Below are positions 25,527-36,602 of a stretch of 62,208 bases of DNA, in pieces (positions within the stretch are counted from its first letter, which is position 1; each line of letters opens with the position of its first letter). The stretch is from Candidatus Handelsmanbacteria bacterium (lineage in GTDB: Bacteria; Latescibacterota; UBA2968; UBA8231): positions 1 through 62,208 of the forward strand of contig VGJS01000020.1 in NCBI GenBank assembly GCA_016867395.1. Direction: 5' to 3'. A program made the translations under genes and the position numbers. The notes below the pieces were generated by a model. That model was not told the origin of the DNA and did no database searches. It worked only from the letters and a program-made list of their open reading frames with translations.

Positions 25527-26722
25527 CAGCGGTGCGCCACCAGCCGCGCACGGCTCTGGGGGTCCAGGCAGGCACCCTGAGCCCGGGGGCCTCGGGGGCG
25601 GATGGGCAGTTGGTCGTAGGATCGGTACGCGACCTTCAGCCAGGGGGTTTCCATCCTGCGGTGGCACTCGTGCCGGGAGTTCATGGCCGCGTCGATCATA
25701 CCGGTGGCCAGCAGGGTGCGCTCGGGCGGGTATGGAGCCTTGCCGGTCAGGAAGAACTGCTGGATGTTGAGGTCCAGATAGCTGAAGTGGTAGTAGTGCT
25801 CCTGGGGATACAAGTGGAACTCGGAGCCCTGCACCACGCCACCCACCCGGCCGGCGTAGGCGAACTGATTGACGTACCCGTCCAACATCACCACCGCGGT
25901 CTTCAACCCGTCGGCGTGCTCAAAGAGAAAGACCGCCGGCTTCTCGACCTGCTCCTGCATGGACCCCGCGGGCTTGCCTTCCACCGGGGCGCAGGCCGCC
26001 TCGGCCAGCTCGCCCGACCATTGGCCGCGGTCGCGGGCTTCCCACACCTCGTCTCCCTCCAGACACTGCACCGACACCACCCCGCTCTCCCCGCCCCGCC
26101 GCCGCTCCACCATACACAGCAGGCTCTCGATGGCGTGGTACCCGTAGGCCTCGACCCCCCCGTACCCCACGGCCAGGGCCTCCTCCACGGGGGTTTCCTT
26201 TTCGTACTCGATCCAGGGGTTGCGCCAGGCCAGGGGCAGGGAGGAGCCGGCCATCAGCGGGATCTTCAGTTCCTGGGCCCGGTCCCACATCCACTGCGCG
26301 TCGCGGTAGTCGTAGGCCAGGTGTTTGTCGCTGAAGACCGGCACCAACCGACCGCTTTCTGCAAAGACCCCGGCGATCTGCTCAAAGAAGTAGCGGCGCG
26401 GGTACATGTGTCTGCCCCGCTCGTTCCAGGGATAGTCCCCGTGCTCGCCGACCAACAGCACCGCGTCCACGTTGAGCTTGCTGGCGCCGGCGTGCAAGGC
26501 CCGCCGGATGCTGGGGTACACCGGCACGCCGTAGTGCTTGGCGATCTTCAGGCCAATGTCGTTTTCGAGCACATGGTCGATGTACAGGGCAACGATCTCC
26601 ACCTGGGAGGACAACAAGCCCTCATCGGTGGGCAGGCCCTCCAGGAACTTGGTGACGATCACGTCGGCGTGGGAGTTGGGATAATAGATGGTGCAGATGG
26701 CGGCGACGCGAGGGCGGCTCAT
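25526..26722 (-). CDS. Conserved oxidoreductase-like protein (distant Gfo/Idh/MocA relative)
   Basis: 398 residues. The N-terminus MSRPRVAAICTIYYPNSHADV followed by DAVLLVGEHGDYPWNERG looks like a Rossmann-type domain without a proper GxGxxG, and GGVEAYGYHAIESLLCMVERR fits the start of a Gfo/Idh-type alpha/beta C-terminal domain. I know this as a conserved planctomycete/verrucomicrobial-type protein of unproved function; NAD binding is not evident. Start at 26722 follows GGAGAATGG. It lies between the broken UroD-like gene and the symporter, with which it is coupled, so a dicarboxylate or sugar-acid route is plausible. Confidence 0.55.
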   Translation of the reverse strand: MSRPRVAAICTIYYPNSHADVIVTKFLEGLPTDEGLLSSQVEIVALYIDHVLENDIGLKIAKHYGVPVYPSIRRALHAGASKLNVDAVLLVGEHGDYPWNERGRHMYPRRYFFEQIAGVFAESGRLVPVFSDKHLAYDYRDAQWMWDRAQELKIPLMAGSSLPLAWRNPWIEYEKETPVEEALAVGYGGVEAYGYHAIESLLCMVERRRGGESGVVSVQCLEGDEVWEARDRGQWSGELAEAACAPVEGKPAGSMQEQVEKPAVFLFEHADGLKTAVVMLDGYVNQFAYAGRVGGVVQGSEFHLYPQEHYYHFSYLDLNIQQFFLTGKAPYPPERTLLATGMIDAAMNSRHECHRRMETPWLKVAYRSYDQLPIRPRGPRAQGACLDPQSRARLVAHR

Positions 26723-26783
26723 GGAACCATTCTCCGGGCTAGGACGGGAGTGGGAAGATAACGAGGGCTGCGGACAGCGGCAA

Positions 26784-29284
<2,501 letters not shown>

Positions 29285-29341
29285 AACTGCGCCGCCCGGG
29301 GAGGGCGCACCCGCCGCGGCCTCCCCGCCAGCGCCCCATCC

Positions 29342-31144
29342 ATGGCCGACGACCCCTTCCGCAGCAGCGACACCCTGCGCAGCGCCCGCCCCCTGGCCCA
29401 CGCCCGCCAGGTCACCTTTGCCGGGCCCCTGGACCTGGAGCTGGGCGGCCGGCTGCCCGAGGTCACCGTTGTCTTTGAGACCTACGGCCGGCTCAGCCCC
29501 GCTAAAGACAACGCCGTGCTGGTCTGCCACGCCCTCAGCGGCGATTCCCACGTGGCCCGCCACGATCCCCAGGACGACCCCGGCTGGTGGGACATCGCCG
29601 TGGGCCCGGGCCTAGCCATCGACACCGAGGAGTACTATGTCCTCTGCGCCAACCTGCTGGGCGGCTGCCGCGGCACCACCGGCCCCAATACCCTCAACCC
29701 GGCCACTGGCCGCCGATGGGGGGCCGACTTCCCCACCATCACCGTCAACGACATGGTCGAGGTGCAGCGCCGGCTCATCGACCACCTCGGCATCCCCTCC
29801 CTGCTGGCCGCGGTGGGCGGCTCCCTGGGCGGCCACCAGGTGCTCACCTTGGCTACCCGCTACCCGGAGCGGGTGCGCGGGGCCATGGTCCTGGCCTCCT
29901 CGGCGCGGCTGACCAGCCAAGCCCTGGCCTTCGACGTGGTGGGCCGCAACGCCATCCGCCGGGATCCCCAATTTCGCGACGGCCAATACTACGAGGACGC
30001 CCCGGGCCCCAGCGTGGGCCTGGCCCTGGCCCGCATGCTGGGGCACATCACCTACCTGTCGCCCCAGGCCATGAGCGAGAAGTTCGGGGCCGACCGCCTG
30101 CAGCCCCGCGAGCTGACCACCCTCTTCGAGAACCGCTTTTCCGTCGGTTCGTACCTGGCCCACCAGAGCGACAAATTCGTCGAGCGCTTCGACGCCAATA
30201 GCTACGTCACCCTCTCCATGGCCATGGACCTCTTCGACCTGGGGTCCACCCCCGCCGAACTGGCCGACGCCCTGGCCCGCAGCCGCTGCCGCTGGCTGTT
30301 GATCAGTTTCTCAAGCGACTGGCTCTTCCCTCCGGCCCAGGCCCAGGAACTGGCCGATGCGCTCTTGGCCCTCGACCAGCCGGTCAGCTTCTGCAACGTG
30401 ACCAGCGACTGCGGCCACGACGCCTTTCTCCTGCCCGACGACCTGGAACTCTACGGCGGCCTGATGGAGGGGTTCCTGTCCGCTCTCCGGGGCGCTCCCG
30501 CCGCCAACGGCGGGGAAGCCGGCCACCACCACCATCCCACCAGCATCTTCCGCCCGCGCCGTTTCGACTACGACCGCATCCTCGGCCTGATTCCCTCCGG
30601 GGCCAGCGTCCTCGATCTGGGCTGCGGCCGGGGCGGGCTGCTGTCCAGCCTCCGGCAGAGGGGCGAGTCCCGGCTGCTGGGCCTCGAACTGGACGAGCAG
30701 GCCATCCTCAGTTGCATCCAACAGGGGCTCCAGGTGGTCCACGGGGACCTGGACCAGGGCCTGCCAGCCTTTGCCGACGACCAGTTCGAGGTAGTGGTAC
30801 TTTCGCAGACCCTGCAGGCGGTGCGCAACGTGGAGCTGGTGCTGGCCGACATGCTGCGGGTGGGCCGCCGCGCCATCGTCAGCTTCCCCAATTTCGCTTA
30901 CCACAAGCTGGTCGAGATGCTGCAGCAGGGCCGAGCCCCCGAGTCGCCGCACCTGCTGCGCTTCAAGTGGTACAACACCCCCAACCTGCGCTTCCTGACC
31001 ATCGCCGACTTCGAGGCCTTCTGCGCCGAGCGGGGCATCCACATCCACCAGCGCCTCGCGCTGGATACCGAGGAGGGAAAAGAGGTACACGCCGACGCCA
31101 ACCGCCTGGCCGATCTGGCCATCTTCGTCCTGGCCGCCGGCTAA
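29342..31144 (+). CDS. metX: Fused homoserine O-acetyltransferase - MetW methyltransferase-like protein
   Basis: 600 residues in one uninterrupted frame. Residues 1-375 are MetX: FETYGRLSPAKDNAVLVCHALSGDSH, the nucleophile Ser161 in AVGGSLGGHQVL, and His359 in SDCGHDAFLLP. A short His-rich linker (EAGHHHHPTSIFRPR) leads to residues 400-600, MetW: FDYDRILGLIPSGASVLDLGCGRGGLL (SAM-binding Gly motif), then VILSQTLQ-like VVLSQTLQAVRN and SFPNFAYH and FKWYNTPNLRFLTIADFEAF. In many bacteria metX and metW are adjacent separate genes; MetW is needed for full MetX activity. The fusion keeps a 1:1 ratio. It stands 57 bases behind metY with no obvious ribosome-binding site. Confidence 0.93.
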   Translation: MADDPFRSSDTLRSARPLAHARQVTFAGPLDLELGGRLPEVTVVFETYGRLSPAKDNAVLVCHALSGDSHVARHDPQDDPGWWDIAVGPGLAIDTEEYYVLCANLLGGCRGTTGPNTLNPATGRRWGADFPTITVNDMVEVQRRLIDHLGIPSLLAAVGGSLGGHQVLTLATRYPERVRGAMVLASSARLTSQALAFDVVGRNAIRRDPQFRDGQYYEDAPGPSVGLALARMLGHITYLSPQAMSEKFGADRLQPRELTTLFENRFSVGSYLAHQSDKFVERFDANSYVTLSMAMDLFDLGSTPAELADALARSRCRWLLISFSSDWLFPPAQAQELADALLALDQPVSFCNVTSDCGHDAFLLPDDLELYGGLMEGFLSALRGAPAANGGEAGHHHHPTSIFRPRRFDYDRILGLIPSGASVLDLGCGRGGLLSSLRQRGESRLLGLELDEQAILSCIQQGLQVVHGDLDQGLPAFADDQFEVVVLSQTLQAVRNVELVLADMLRVGRRAIVSFPNFAYHKLVEMLQQGRAPESPHLLRFKWYNTPNLRFLTIADFEAFCAERGIHIHQRLALDTEEGKEVHADANRLADLAIFVLAAG

Positions 31145-31148
31145 AGCC

Positions 31149-32477
31149 ATGGGCGCCCCCAAGATCGCCCTGGTGGGCGGCGGCAGTTTTGGCTGGACCC
31201 CGGCCGTGACCGCCAATATCCTGCGCTGTCCCCACCTCGAAGGCAGCCAGGTGGCCCTCTACGACCTGGACCCCCACGCCCTGGACCTCACCCACGCCCT
31301 GGCCCGGCGCTACGGCGAACAGGTCGGGTCGCGCACCATCTTTGCCCGGACCACCCGCAGCGAGGAAGCCCTGGATGGAGCAGACTTCGTGGTGGTCACC
31401 ATCTCCACCGGCGGCCTCGACGCCATGCAGGTGGACCTGGAGGTGCCCGAGAAATACGGCATCTTCCAGACCGTGGGCGACACCGTGGGGCCCGGCGGTC
31501 TGTCCAGGTCCCTGCGCAACGTGCCGGTCTTTCTCGAACTGGCCGGGGCCATGGAGAAGCACTGCCCCAACGCCTGGATGCTCAACTGCTCCAACCCCCT
31601 CTCGGCCCTGACCAGGGTAGTGGGCAAGGAAACCTCCATCCGGGTGGTGGGCCTGTGCCACGGGGTGCGGGGCCAGGTGCGGACCTTTGCCCGCTTCTTT
31701 GGCCTGGACCTGGCGGACTGCGCCTACACCAACACCGGCATCGACCACTGCGCCTGGCTCACCAAACTGGTGGTCAAGGGGCGTCCTGCCGTCGAACTGC
31801 TAGGGGGGCGGGGACTGGAGGAATGGCTGCGCCTGCCCCCGGACCAGGCCGGAGCAGACCCGGTCTTCGGCCCGCTCTATACCAGTCGCTGCGGCCTCTT
31901 CCTTAGCCGGCAACTGGGGGCCCTACCCGGCATCGGCGACCGCCACCTTGTCGAGTTCCTGCCTGGCTTCCTCGATGGGGAGGAGCTGGTGCGGCAGTGG
32001 GGCCTCAAACGCACCTCCGTTGCCGAGCGCCGGCAGAACCGCCAGAAGGCCAGGGCCCGCATCGAGGAGCAACTCAAAGACCCCGGAGAACTCCGACTGC
32101 CCGAGGGCAGCGACGACGTGGCCGGTTGGATCGGGGCCCTCGACGGCGGCCCGCCCGTCGAAGACAACCTCAATGTGGCCAACCTGGGCCAGATCCCCCA
32201 GTTGCCCGAAGGCGCCGTGGTCGAGACCCGCGGCCTGCTCGACGCCACCGGTTTCCGTCCCTATGCCAGCCCCATGCCCAAAGAACTCGAAGCCATCGTG
32301 CGCCCCCATGTGCTGCGCCAGGAACTCACGGTGGAGGCCGCCCTCGAAGGCAGCTTCCCCAAGGCCCTCGCCGCCCTCTCCACCGATCCGCTCATCCGTC
32401 CCGACCACGCCCGCCCCCTGCTCGAAGACCTGCTGGCCGGCACCCGCCAGTGGCTGCCGCAATTCAAGGAATACTGA
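31149..32477 (+). CDS. Glycoside hydrolase family 4 protein
   Basis: 442 residues. IALVGGGSFGWTPAVTANIL is the NAD-binding start of GH4 (alpha-galactosidase/6-phospho-glycosidase group); VVTISTGGLDAMQVDLEVPEKYG, GDTVGPGGLSRSLRNVP, NCSNPLSALTRVV and VVGLCHGV (the metal-binding Cys and His) follow in order, with NTGIDHCAWL (second metal His). GH4 enzymes use NAD and Mn for redox-assisted glycoside cleavage. Begins 4 bases after the MetX-MetW stop with little ribosome-binding sequence, so it may be co-transcribed with the methionine genes without a functional link. Confidence 0.9.
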   Translation: MGAPKIALVGGGSFGWTPAVTANILRCPHLEGSQVALYDLDPHALDLTHALARRYGEQVGSRTIFARTTRSEEALDGADFVVVTISTGGLDAMQVDLEVPEKYGIFQTVGDTVGPGGLSRSLRNVPVFLELAGAMEKHCPNAWMLNCSNPLSALTRVVGKETSIRVVGLCHGVRGQVRTFARFFGLDLADCAYTNTGIDHCAWLTKLVVKGRPAVELLGGRGLEEWLRLPPDQAGADPVFGPLYTSRCGLFLSRQLGALPGIGDRHLVEFLPGFLDGEELVRQWGLKRTSVAERRQNRQKARARIEEQLKDPGELRLPEGSDDVAGWIGALDGGPPVEDNLNVANLGQIPQLPEGAVVETRGLLDATGFRPYASPMPKELEAIVRPHVLRQELTVEAALEGSFPKALAALSTDPLIRPDHARPLLEDLLAGTRQWLPQFKEY

Positions 32478-32649
32478 TGGCCTTGGGGCATCCACGGGGA
32501 GCGGTCCCTTCGCTCATGGCGCTCAATCCTTCGGATTGGCGGTCTGCGACACTCGCCGGCCATCCCTGACCCGCTCCGAGGCCATCGACCTCTGGACCAC
32601 AGTCCTGTGGCCAGAGGCAGGGTAGCGGAGCCAGAGCGAACGAGGGGGC

Positions 32650-32676
32650 GCAACGCCCCAACGTATGGGGCGTTGC
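32650..32676. repeat. Palindromic element, copy 2
   Basis: GCAACGCCCC (32650-32659), loop AACGTAT, GGGGCGTTGC (32667-32676): a perfect 10 bp stem, extendable by A-T to CCA-ACGTA-TGG at the apex. It is followed by GGGGGAAGGGTCTTGGGTGA, similar to the flank of copy 1. Confidence 0.8.
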
Positions 32677-32711
32677 GGGGGAAGGGTCTTGGGTGAGGGC
32701 AGCACTTTTTG

Positions 32712-32740
32712 CGCCGCACACCATACGTTGGTGTGCGGCG
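32712..32740. repeat. Palindromic element, copy 3
   Basis: CGCCGCACACCA (32712-32723), loop TACGT, TGGTGTGCGGCG (32729-32740): a perfect 12 bp stem. On the minus strand the apex reads CCA-ACGTA-TGG, the same as copies 2 and 6, although the rest of the stem is different. Confidence 0.8.
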
Positions 32741-32770
32741 GGACGCGCCATGGGAGACACCGAAGGGAAT

Positions 32771-32793
32771 GCAACGCCACAGTGTGGCGTTGC
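32771..32793. repeat. Palindromic element, copy 4 (variant)
   Basis: GCAACGCCACA (32771-32781), one base, TGTGGCGTTGC (32783-32793): 11 complementary bases per arm with almost no loop. The outer stem GCAACGCC/GGCGTTGC is shared with copies 1 and 2, but the ACGTA apex is missing. Confidence 0.65.
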
Positions 32794-32823
32794 CCCGGCG
32801 CGCCCCACCCACGAGGAGCCCGA

Positions 32824-33732
32824 ATGAGCACAAACGTTCTCGTCACCGGCGGAAGCGGTTTCGTCGGCACCTGGGTGCTGCGCGAACTGCTCGCCCACCA
32901 GGCCACCCCCGTGGTCGTCGATCTGCAACCCGGTGGCACGCGCTGGCAGAGGGTGCTGGGGGCGACTGCCGCCCTGGTGCGGTACGAAAACGCCTCCCTG
33001 CTCGACCCCGCCCAGCTGCAGGAGGTCGTCGAGCGCCACCAGGTGACCCACCTCATCCACCTGGCCGCCCTGCTCACCCCCGCCTGCCAGCTGGATCCCT
33101 GGCTGGGCTGCCAGGTCAACGTGATGGGCAGCACCGCCGTCTTCGAGGCCGCCCGCCGCTCGGGCCGGGTGCAGGCCATCGCCTATGCCAGTTCCTATGC
33201 CGTGTACGGCCCCGAAAGCGGCGAAGCCAACCGGCCGCCTTCATTCTACGGGGCCTTCAAACAATCGGTGGACCTGATCGCCGAGCAGTACTGGCGGCAC
33301 TGCAACATCGCCTCGGTGGCCATCCGGCCCCACGTGGTCTACGGCCCCGAGCGCGACCAGGGCCTCACCGCCGGCCCCTCCCTAGCCGCCCGCGCCGCCG
33401 CCCTGGGCCAGCCCTGGACCATCGACTATACCGGCGGGGCCAGCTACGACTACGTCGAGGACGTGGCCCGCGCCTTCGTGCGCGCCGCCTGGGAGTGCCC
33501 GCCCGGTGCCCGCCCCGCCGACCTGCCCGGCCAGTGGGCCACTCCCGAGGACTTCGTGCGCCTCATCGATCAGCTCGAGCCCGGCGCCGCCGCCCGGCTG
33601 AGGGTGCAGGGGCCGGCCATCCCGCCCAACCTGCCGCCCAAACCCCAGTACCTCACCGAACTCTTCCCCGACTGGCGGCCCACCCCCCTGGCCGAGGGCG
33701 TGCGCCGCACCATCGACTTCTACCGCCTATGA
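32824..33732 (+). CDS. NAD-dependent epimerase/dehydratase (short-chain, extended)
   Basis: 302 residues. NVLVTGGSGFVGTWVLREL is the GxxGxxG NAD-binding start; HLIHLAALLTPACQ, then the active-site Ser in IAYASSYAVYG and the YxxxK pair in FYGAFKQSVD complete the extended-SDR catalytic set. DYTGGASYDYVEDVARAF fits sugar-nucleotide or sugar epimerases. Family relatives act on nucleotide sugars or on keto-sugar acids. GAGGAG supports the ATG at 32824. A NagB-like gene follows after 17 bases, so the unit likely handles an amino sugar or related sugar. Confidence 0.87.
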   Translation: MSTNVLVTGGSGFVGTWVLRELLAHQATPVVVDLQPGGTRWQRVLGATAALVRYENASLLDPAQLQEVVERHQVTHLIHLAALLTPACQLDPWLGCQVNVMGSTAVFEAARRSGRVQAIAYASSYAVYGPESGEANRPPSFYGAFKQSVDLIAEQYWRHCNIASVAIRPHVVYGPERDQGLTAGPSLAARAAALGQPWTIDYTGGASYDYVEDVARAFVRAAWECPPGARPADLPGQWATPEDFVRLIDQLEPGAAARLRVQGPAIPPNLPPKPQYLTELFPDWRPTPLAEGVRRTIDFYRL

Positions 33733-33749
33733 AATGCAGGAGATCAACG

Positions 33750-34508
33750 ATGCCCCACTACGGCAAGACCCAGATCACGGTGTGCGGCGACAACGAGGAC
33801 CTGGGGCGGCAGGCAGCCGCCGCCGTCGCCGCCAAGCTGCACCAACTGCTGGCCGAAAAGGACACCTTGCGGGTGATCTTTGCCGCCGGCGAGAGCCAGA
33901 GCACCTTCCACCGCGCCCTGGCCCGCGAGGAGGGTATCCCCTGGCAGCGCATCGTCTGTTTCAACGTGGACGATTTCTGGGATCCCCGCCTGCCCAGGGA
34001 GTTCACCTGCGGCTACCAGACCGAGCGCGAACTCTACAGCCAGGTCAACCCCAGCGAATACCACCTCGTCGATTTCAAAGCCCCCGAACCCGAGGCCGAG
34101 GCCCGGCGCTTCGGCAACCTGGTGATGCAGGCGCCCATCGACCTGCTCTGCCAGGGCATCGGTACCTCCGGACACCTGGCCCTCAACGAGCCGGGCGACA
34201 CTGCCCTGGCTGATCCCAGGCCGGCGCGGGTGGTCTCCCTGGTGGAGCAGTCCAAGCGCCAGTTGCGCGAGGACCCCAACTTCCGCGACCTGGGCTATGT
34301 GCCCGACCAGGGCATCACTCTCACCATCCCCGCCATCCTGGCGGCCCGATCGATCTTCACCATGGTGCCCCTGGCCCTCAAAAAACCCATCCTCACCCGT
34401 TTGCTAGAGACCCTCTCACCCACCCCTGCCCTGCCGGCCTCGGTCCTGGTGGAGGTGGAGAGCCGGCTCTTCGTGGACCGCGACTCCTGTCCAGACAGCC
34501 TGAGGTAA
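33750..34508 (+). CDS. Glucosamine-6-phosphate deaminase (NagB)-like protein
   Basis: 252 residues. FAAGESQSTFHRALAREEG matches the phosphate-binding start (usually ATGxTP), RIVCFNVDDFW the second Asp region, and GIGTSGHLALNEPGD the catalytic loop of NagB. E. coli NagB uses Asp72, Asp141, His143 and Glu148; here His142 and Glu147 are kept but the Asp141 position is Ser140. It may therefore act on a different sugar phosphate or be a non-canonical isomerase/deaminase. ATG at 33750 follows GCAGGAG. Confidence 0.8.
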   Translation: MPHYGKTQITVCGDNEDLGRQAAAAVAAKLHQLLAEKDTLRVIFAAGESQSTFHRALAREEGIPWQRIVCFNVDDFWDPRLPREFTCGYQTERELYSQVNPSEYHLVDFKAPEPEAEARRFGNLVMQAPIDLLCQGIGTSGHLALNEPGDTALADPRPARVVSLVEQSKRQLREDPNFRDLGYVPDQGITLTIPAILAARSIFTMVPLALKKPILTRLLETLSPTPALPASVLVEVESRLFVDRDSCPDSLR

Positions 34509-34517
34509 GAGGCCCCG

Positions 34518-36509
34518 ATGGACCCCATCGCCCTCACCCGCATCCTCGCCGAGCCCGACCTGGACCAGTGCCCAATCGGCTTTCTCTTTCGCGGCAAGAA
34601 CCCCGACTGGTCCGCAGAAGAGCGGTGCTTCGCCGGCCTCGAAGCCCCCCTCAACCACCGGCACTGGTCGCCGGAGACCTACCTCTACCTGATTGAGGAC
34701 GAGGAGGGCCGCGCCCTGGAAAACGTCGCCAAAAGCGAGTCCCTGATCATCACGCAGGACCGCCACCTGGGCGACTGCCGGGTGGAGGCCCGGGTGCGGC
34801 AGTTCATCCCCGGCGCCCTGCCCAACATGGACGACGAGTACTGCACCGTGGCCCGCAACGGGCTGATCTTCCGCCTGCAGGATTTGCGGCGCTACTACCA
34901 GTTCTGCCTGGAGGGGTACGACCGGGCGGTGCTTTACCGCCGCTGCGACTACGAGCGGGTGGTGCTGGGTGAACGGCGCTTCCCCCTCGACCCGCGCCGC
35001 TACCACTACCTCGTGGCCCAGGCCCAGGGGGACCGACTCTGCTGCTGGTGCGACGGGATGCTGGTGGCCCAGGTGCGCGACCGCTCCTACGCCGAGGGCG
35101 CCGCCGGCATCCGCATGAACTCGGTCTGCCGCTTCCAGGGCATCCGCATCGGCACCTGGGAGGAGGGCCAGGCAGCGTACGTCAGTCGAATGAGCCAGCG
35201 CGAGAAGAAGCAGCGCGAAATGCGCGAAACCGTCCCCCGCCCGGCCCTGTGGAGAAGGTTCTCCAACCCCCGCCTAAGCGACGGCCGGCCCCACTTCTTC
35301 CGTCCCCGCGACACCGGACCCGCCTGCCTCTTGGTGGCCTCCAACAGGGAGACCTTCAAGGGTTACACCCTCTATGACCTGAATGGCGAGTTGCTCTGGG
35401 AGACCCCGGCCAGCGCCGAAGGGCCGGGGCAGTTCAAGTTCGCGGATATGGACGGGGATGGGATAAAGGAGATCGTCAGCCTCTGGGACGGAGGCTTTGC
35501 CATACACCGCAGCGACACCGGCCAGCAGTTGGCCTGGGCTCCCTGGCCCAAGGCCGGCCCCTTTGACCGCAGCCAGGAACGGGCCCATATCACCCACCTG
35601 TATCCGGCGCATCTGGAGGGAAAAGCGCACTGCGACAGCGTGGTGCTCAAGGACGATGGCTCGGCCGGGGGCTGGACCTTCTGGGTGCTGGGTGCCGACC
35701 TGAGCCCCAAATGGAACAGGACCGTGCAGTTGCCCCCGATGGGACACAATATCAACCTGTACGATGTGGATAACGACGGCTGCGAGGAGATCCTGGCCGG
35801 GTACCACTGCTACAAAGGGGATGGAACCAGGCTGTGGATGGTGGAGGAGGCGCGGTACTGGGACGTGATGAACGGGGCCCGCCACCCCGACTCGTTGATC
35901 GCCGGCCCGCTCTGGCCTGGCAGCGTGAGGGCGGCCTATGCCTCGGGCGGAGAGGGCTTTGTGCTGGTGGACGCGGCCAATGGCCAGGTGCTGGCCCGCC
36001 GCGGCGTGGGCCATGTGCAGGGGGTGATGGTGGGCAAGTTCGCCAAGGAGGTGCCGGGCCACCAGATCATGGTGGGCACCCGCCACCAGAACTACGGGAT
36101 TCTCTGTTGTTTCGACGGGGAGGGCCAGTTGCTCGGCCGCTTCCAGCCCGACTACCTCAGCCAGGGCGGCACGGTGGTCAACTGGACCGGGGATGGGGAG
36201 GAACACCTGCTCCTGAGCAGCAGCAATCCGGTGCTGGGCCTGTGGGACTACCGGGGCAACCATCTGCTCGATCTGCGCGACCTCGACCTTTTCGGCGCGA
36301 TGCCGCCGAGCGAGCGCAACCCCGGGGTGTGTTACCCGGTGGACGTGTGCGGCGACCCCCGCGACGAGTTGATCCTGCAATGGCGGGGCGAGCTGTACGT
36401 CTACACCCAGGAACAGCCCTTCGCCGGCCCGCGCCTCTACGCCCCCCGCCGCAACGAGCGGATCATGTACCCGGCGATCTCCACCGAGGGATGGAGGGAC
36501 AACCCCTAG
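34518..36509 (+). CDS. LamG-like plus FG-GAP/beta-propeller protein of unknown function
   Basis: 663 residues. Residues about 70-210 read like a concanavalin/LamG-type sandwich (VEARVRQFIPG, MNSVCRFQGIRIGTW). From about 260 there are repeated short motifs with D-x-D-x-D-G (ADMDGDGIKEIVSLWDGGFAIH, DVDNDGCEEILAGYH), the calcium loops of FG-GAP or rhamnogalacturonan-lyase-like propellers. No signal peptide is evident, which is unusual for such folds, so it may act on an imported oligosaccharide or be exported by another route. It follows the NagB-like gene by 9 bases. Catalytic residues cannot be named. Confidence 0.6.
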   Translation: MDPIALTRILAEPDLDQCPIGFLFRGKNPDWSAEERCFAGLEAPLNHRHWSPETYLYLIEDEEGRALENVAKSESLIITQDRHLGDCRVEARVRQFIPGALPNMDDEYCTVARNGLIFRLQDLRRYYQFCLEGYDRAVLYRRCDYERVVLGERRFPLDPRRYHYLVAQAQGDRLCCWCDGMLVAQVRDRSYAEGAAGIRMNSVCRFQGIRIGTWEEGQAAYVSRMSQREKKQREMRETVPRPALWRRFSNPRLSDGRPHFFRPRDTGPACLLVASNRETFKGYTLYDLNGELLWETPASAEGPGQFKFADMDGDGIKEIVSLWDGGFAIHRSDTGQQLAWAPWPKAGPFDRSQERAHITHLYPAHLEGKAHCDSVVLKDDGSAGGWTFWVLGADLSPKWNRTVQLPPMGHNINLYDVDNDGCEEILAGYHCYKGDGTRLWMVEEARYWDVMNGARHPDSLIAGPLWPGSVRAAYASGGEGFVLVDAANGQVLARRGVGHVQGVMVGKFAKEVPGHQIMVGTRHQNYGILCCFDGEGQLLGRFQPDYLSQGGTVVNWTGDGEEHLLLSSSNPVLGLWDYRGNHLLDLRDLDLFGAMPPSERNPGVCYPVDVCGDPRDELILQWRGELYVYTQEQPFAGPRLYAPRRNERIMYPAISTEGWRDNP

Positions 36510-36602
36510 GCGGTCCCGTCACCAAGATCGGGTGCTCGGCCGGCGGCTTCTCGCTCCAGAGTGGAAGACCAGCTCCATGGACGCCGCGGTGGGCATACAG
36601 GG

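Larger units (their letters stand above)
32478..32823. other. Intergenic region rich in palindromes
   Basis: 346 bases with no gene. Besides the three palindromic elements listed separately it contains CAATCCTTCGGATTG (hairpin) and a strong nested hairpin at 32589-32617 (CCTCTGG, inner CCACAG / CTGTGG, CCAGAGG), about 13 bp of stem with one bulged A. There is no T-tract. It separates GH4 from the epimerase gene. Confidence 0.7.

Noticed and set aside
29342..31144. MetX-MetW as two genes joined by an error
   Set aside because: The linker has no remnant start, ribosome-binding site or frame change, and both domains are in the same frame; kept as a fusion pending read checks.
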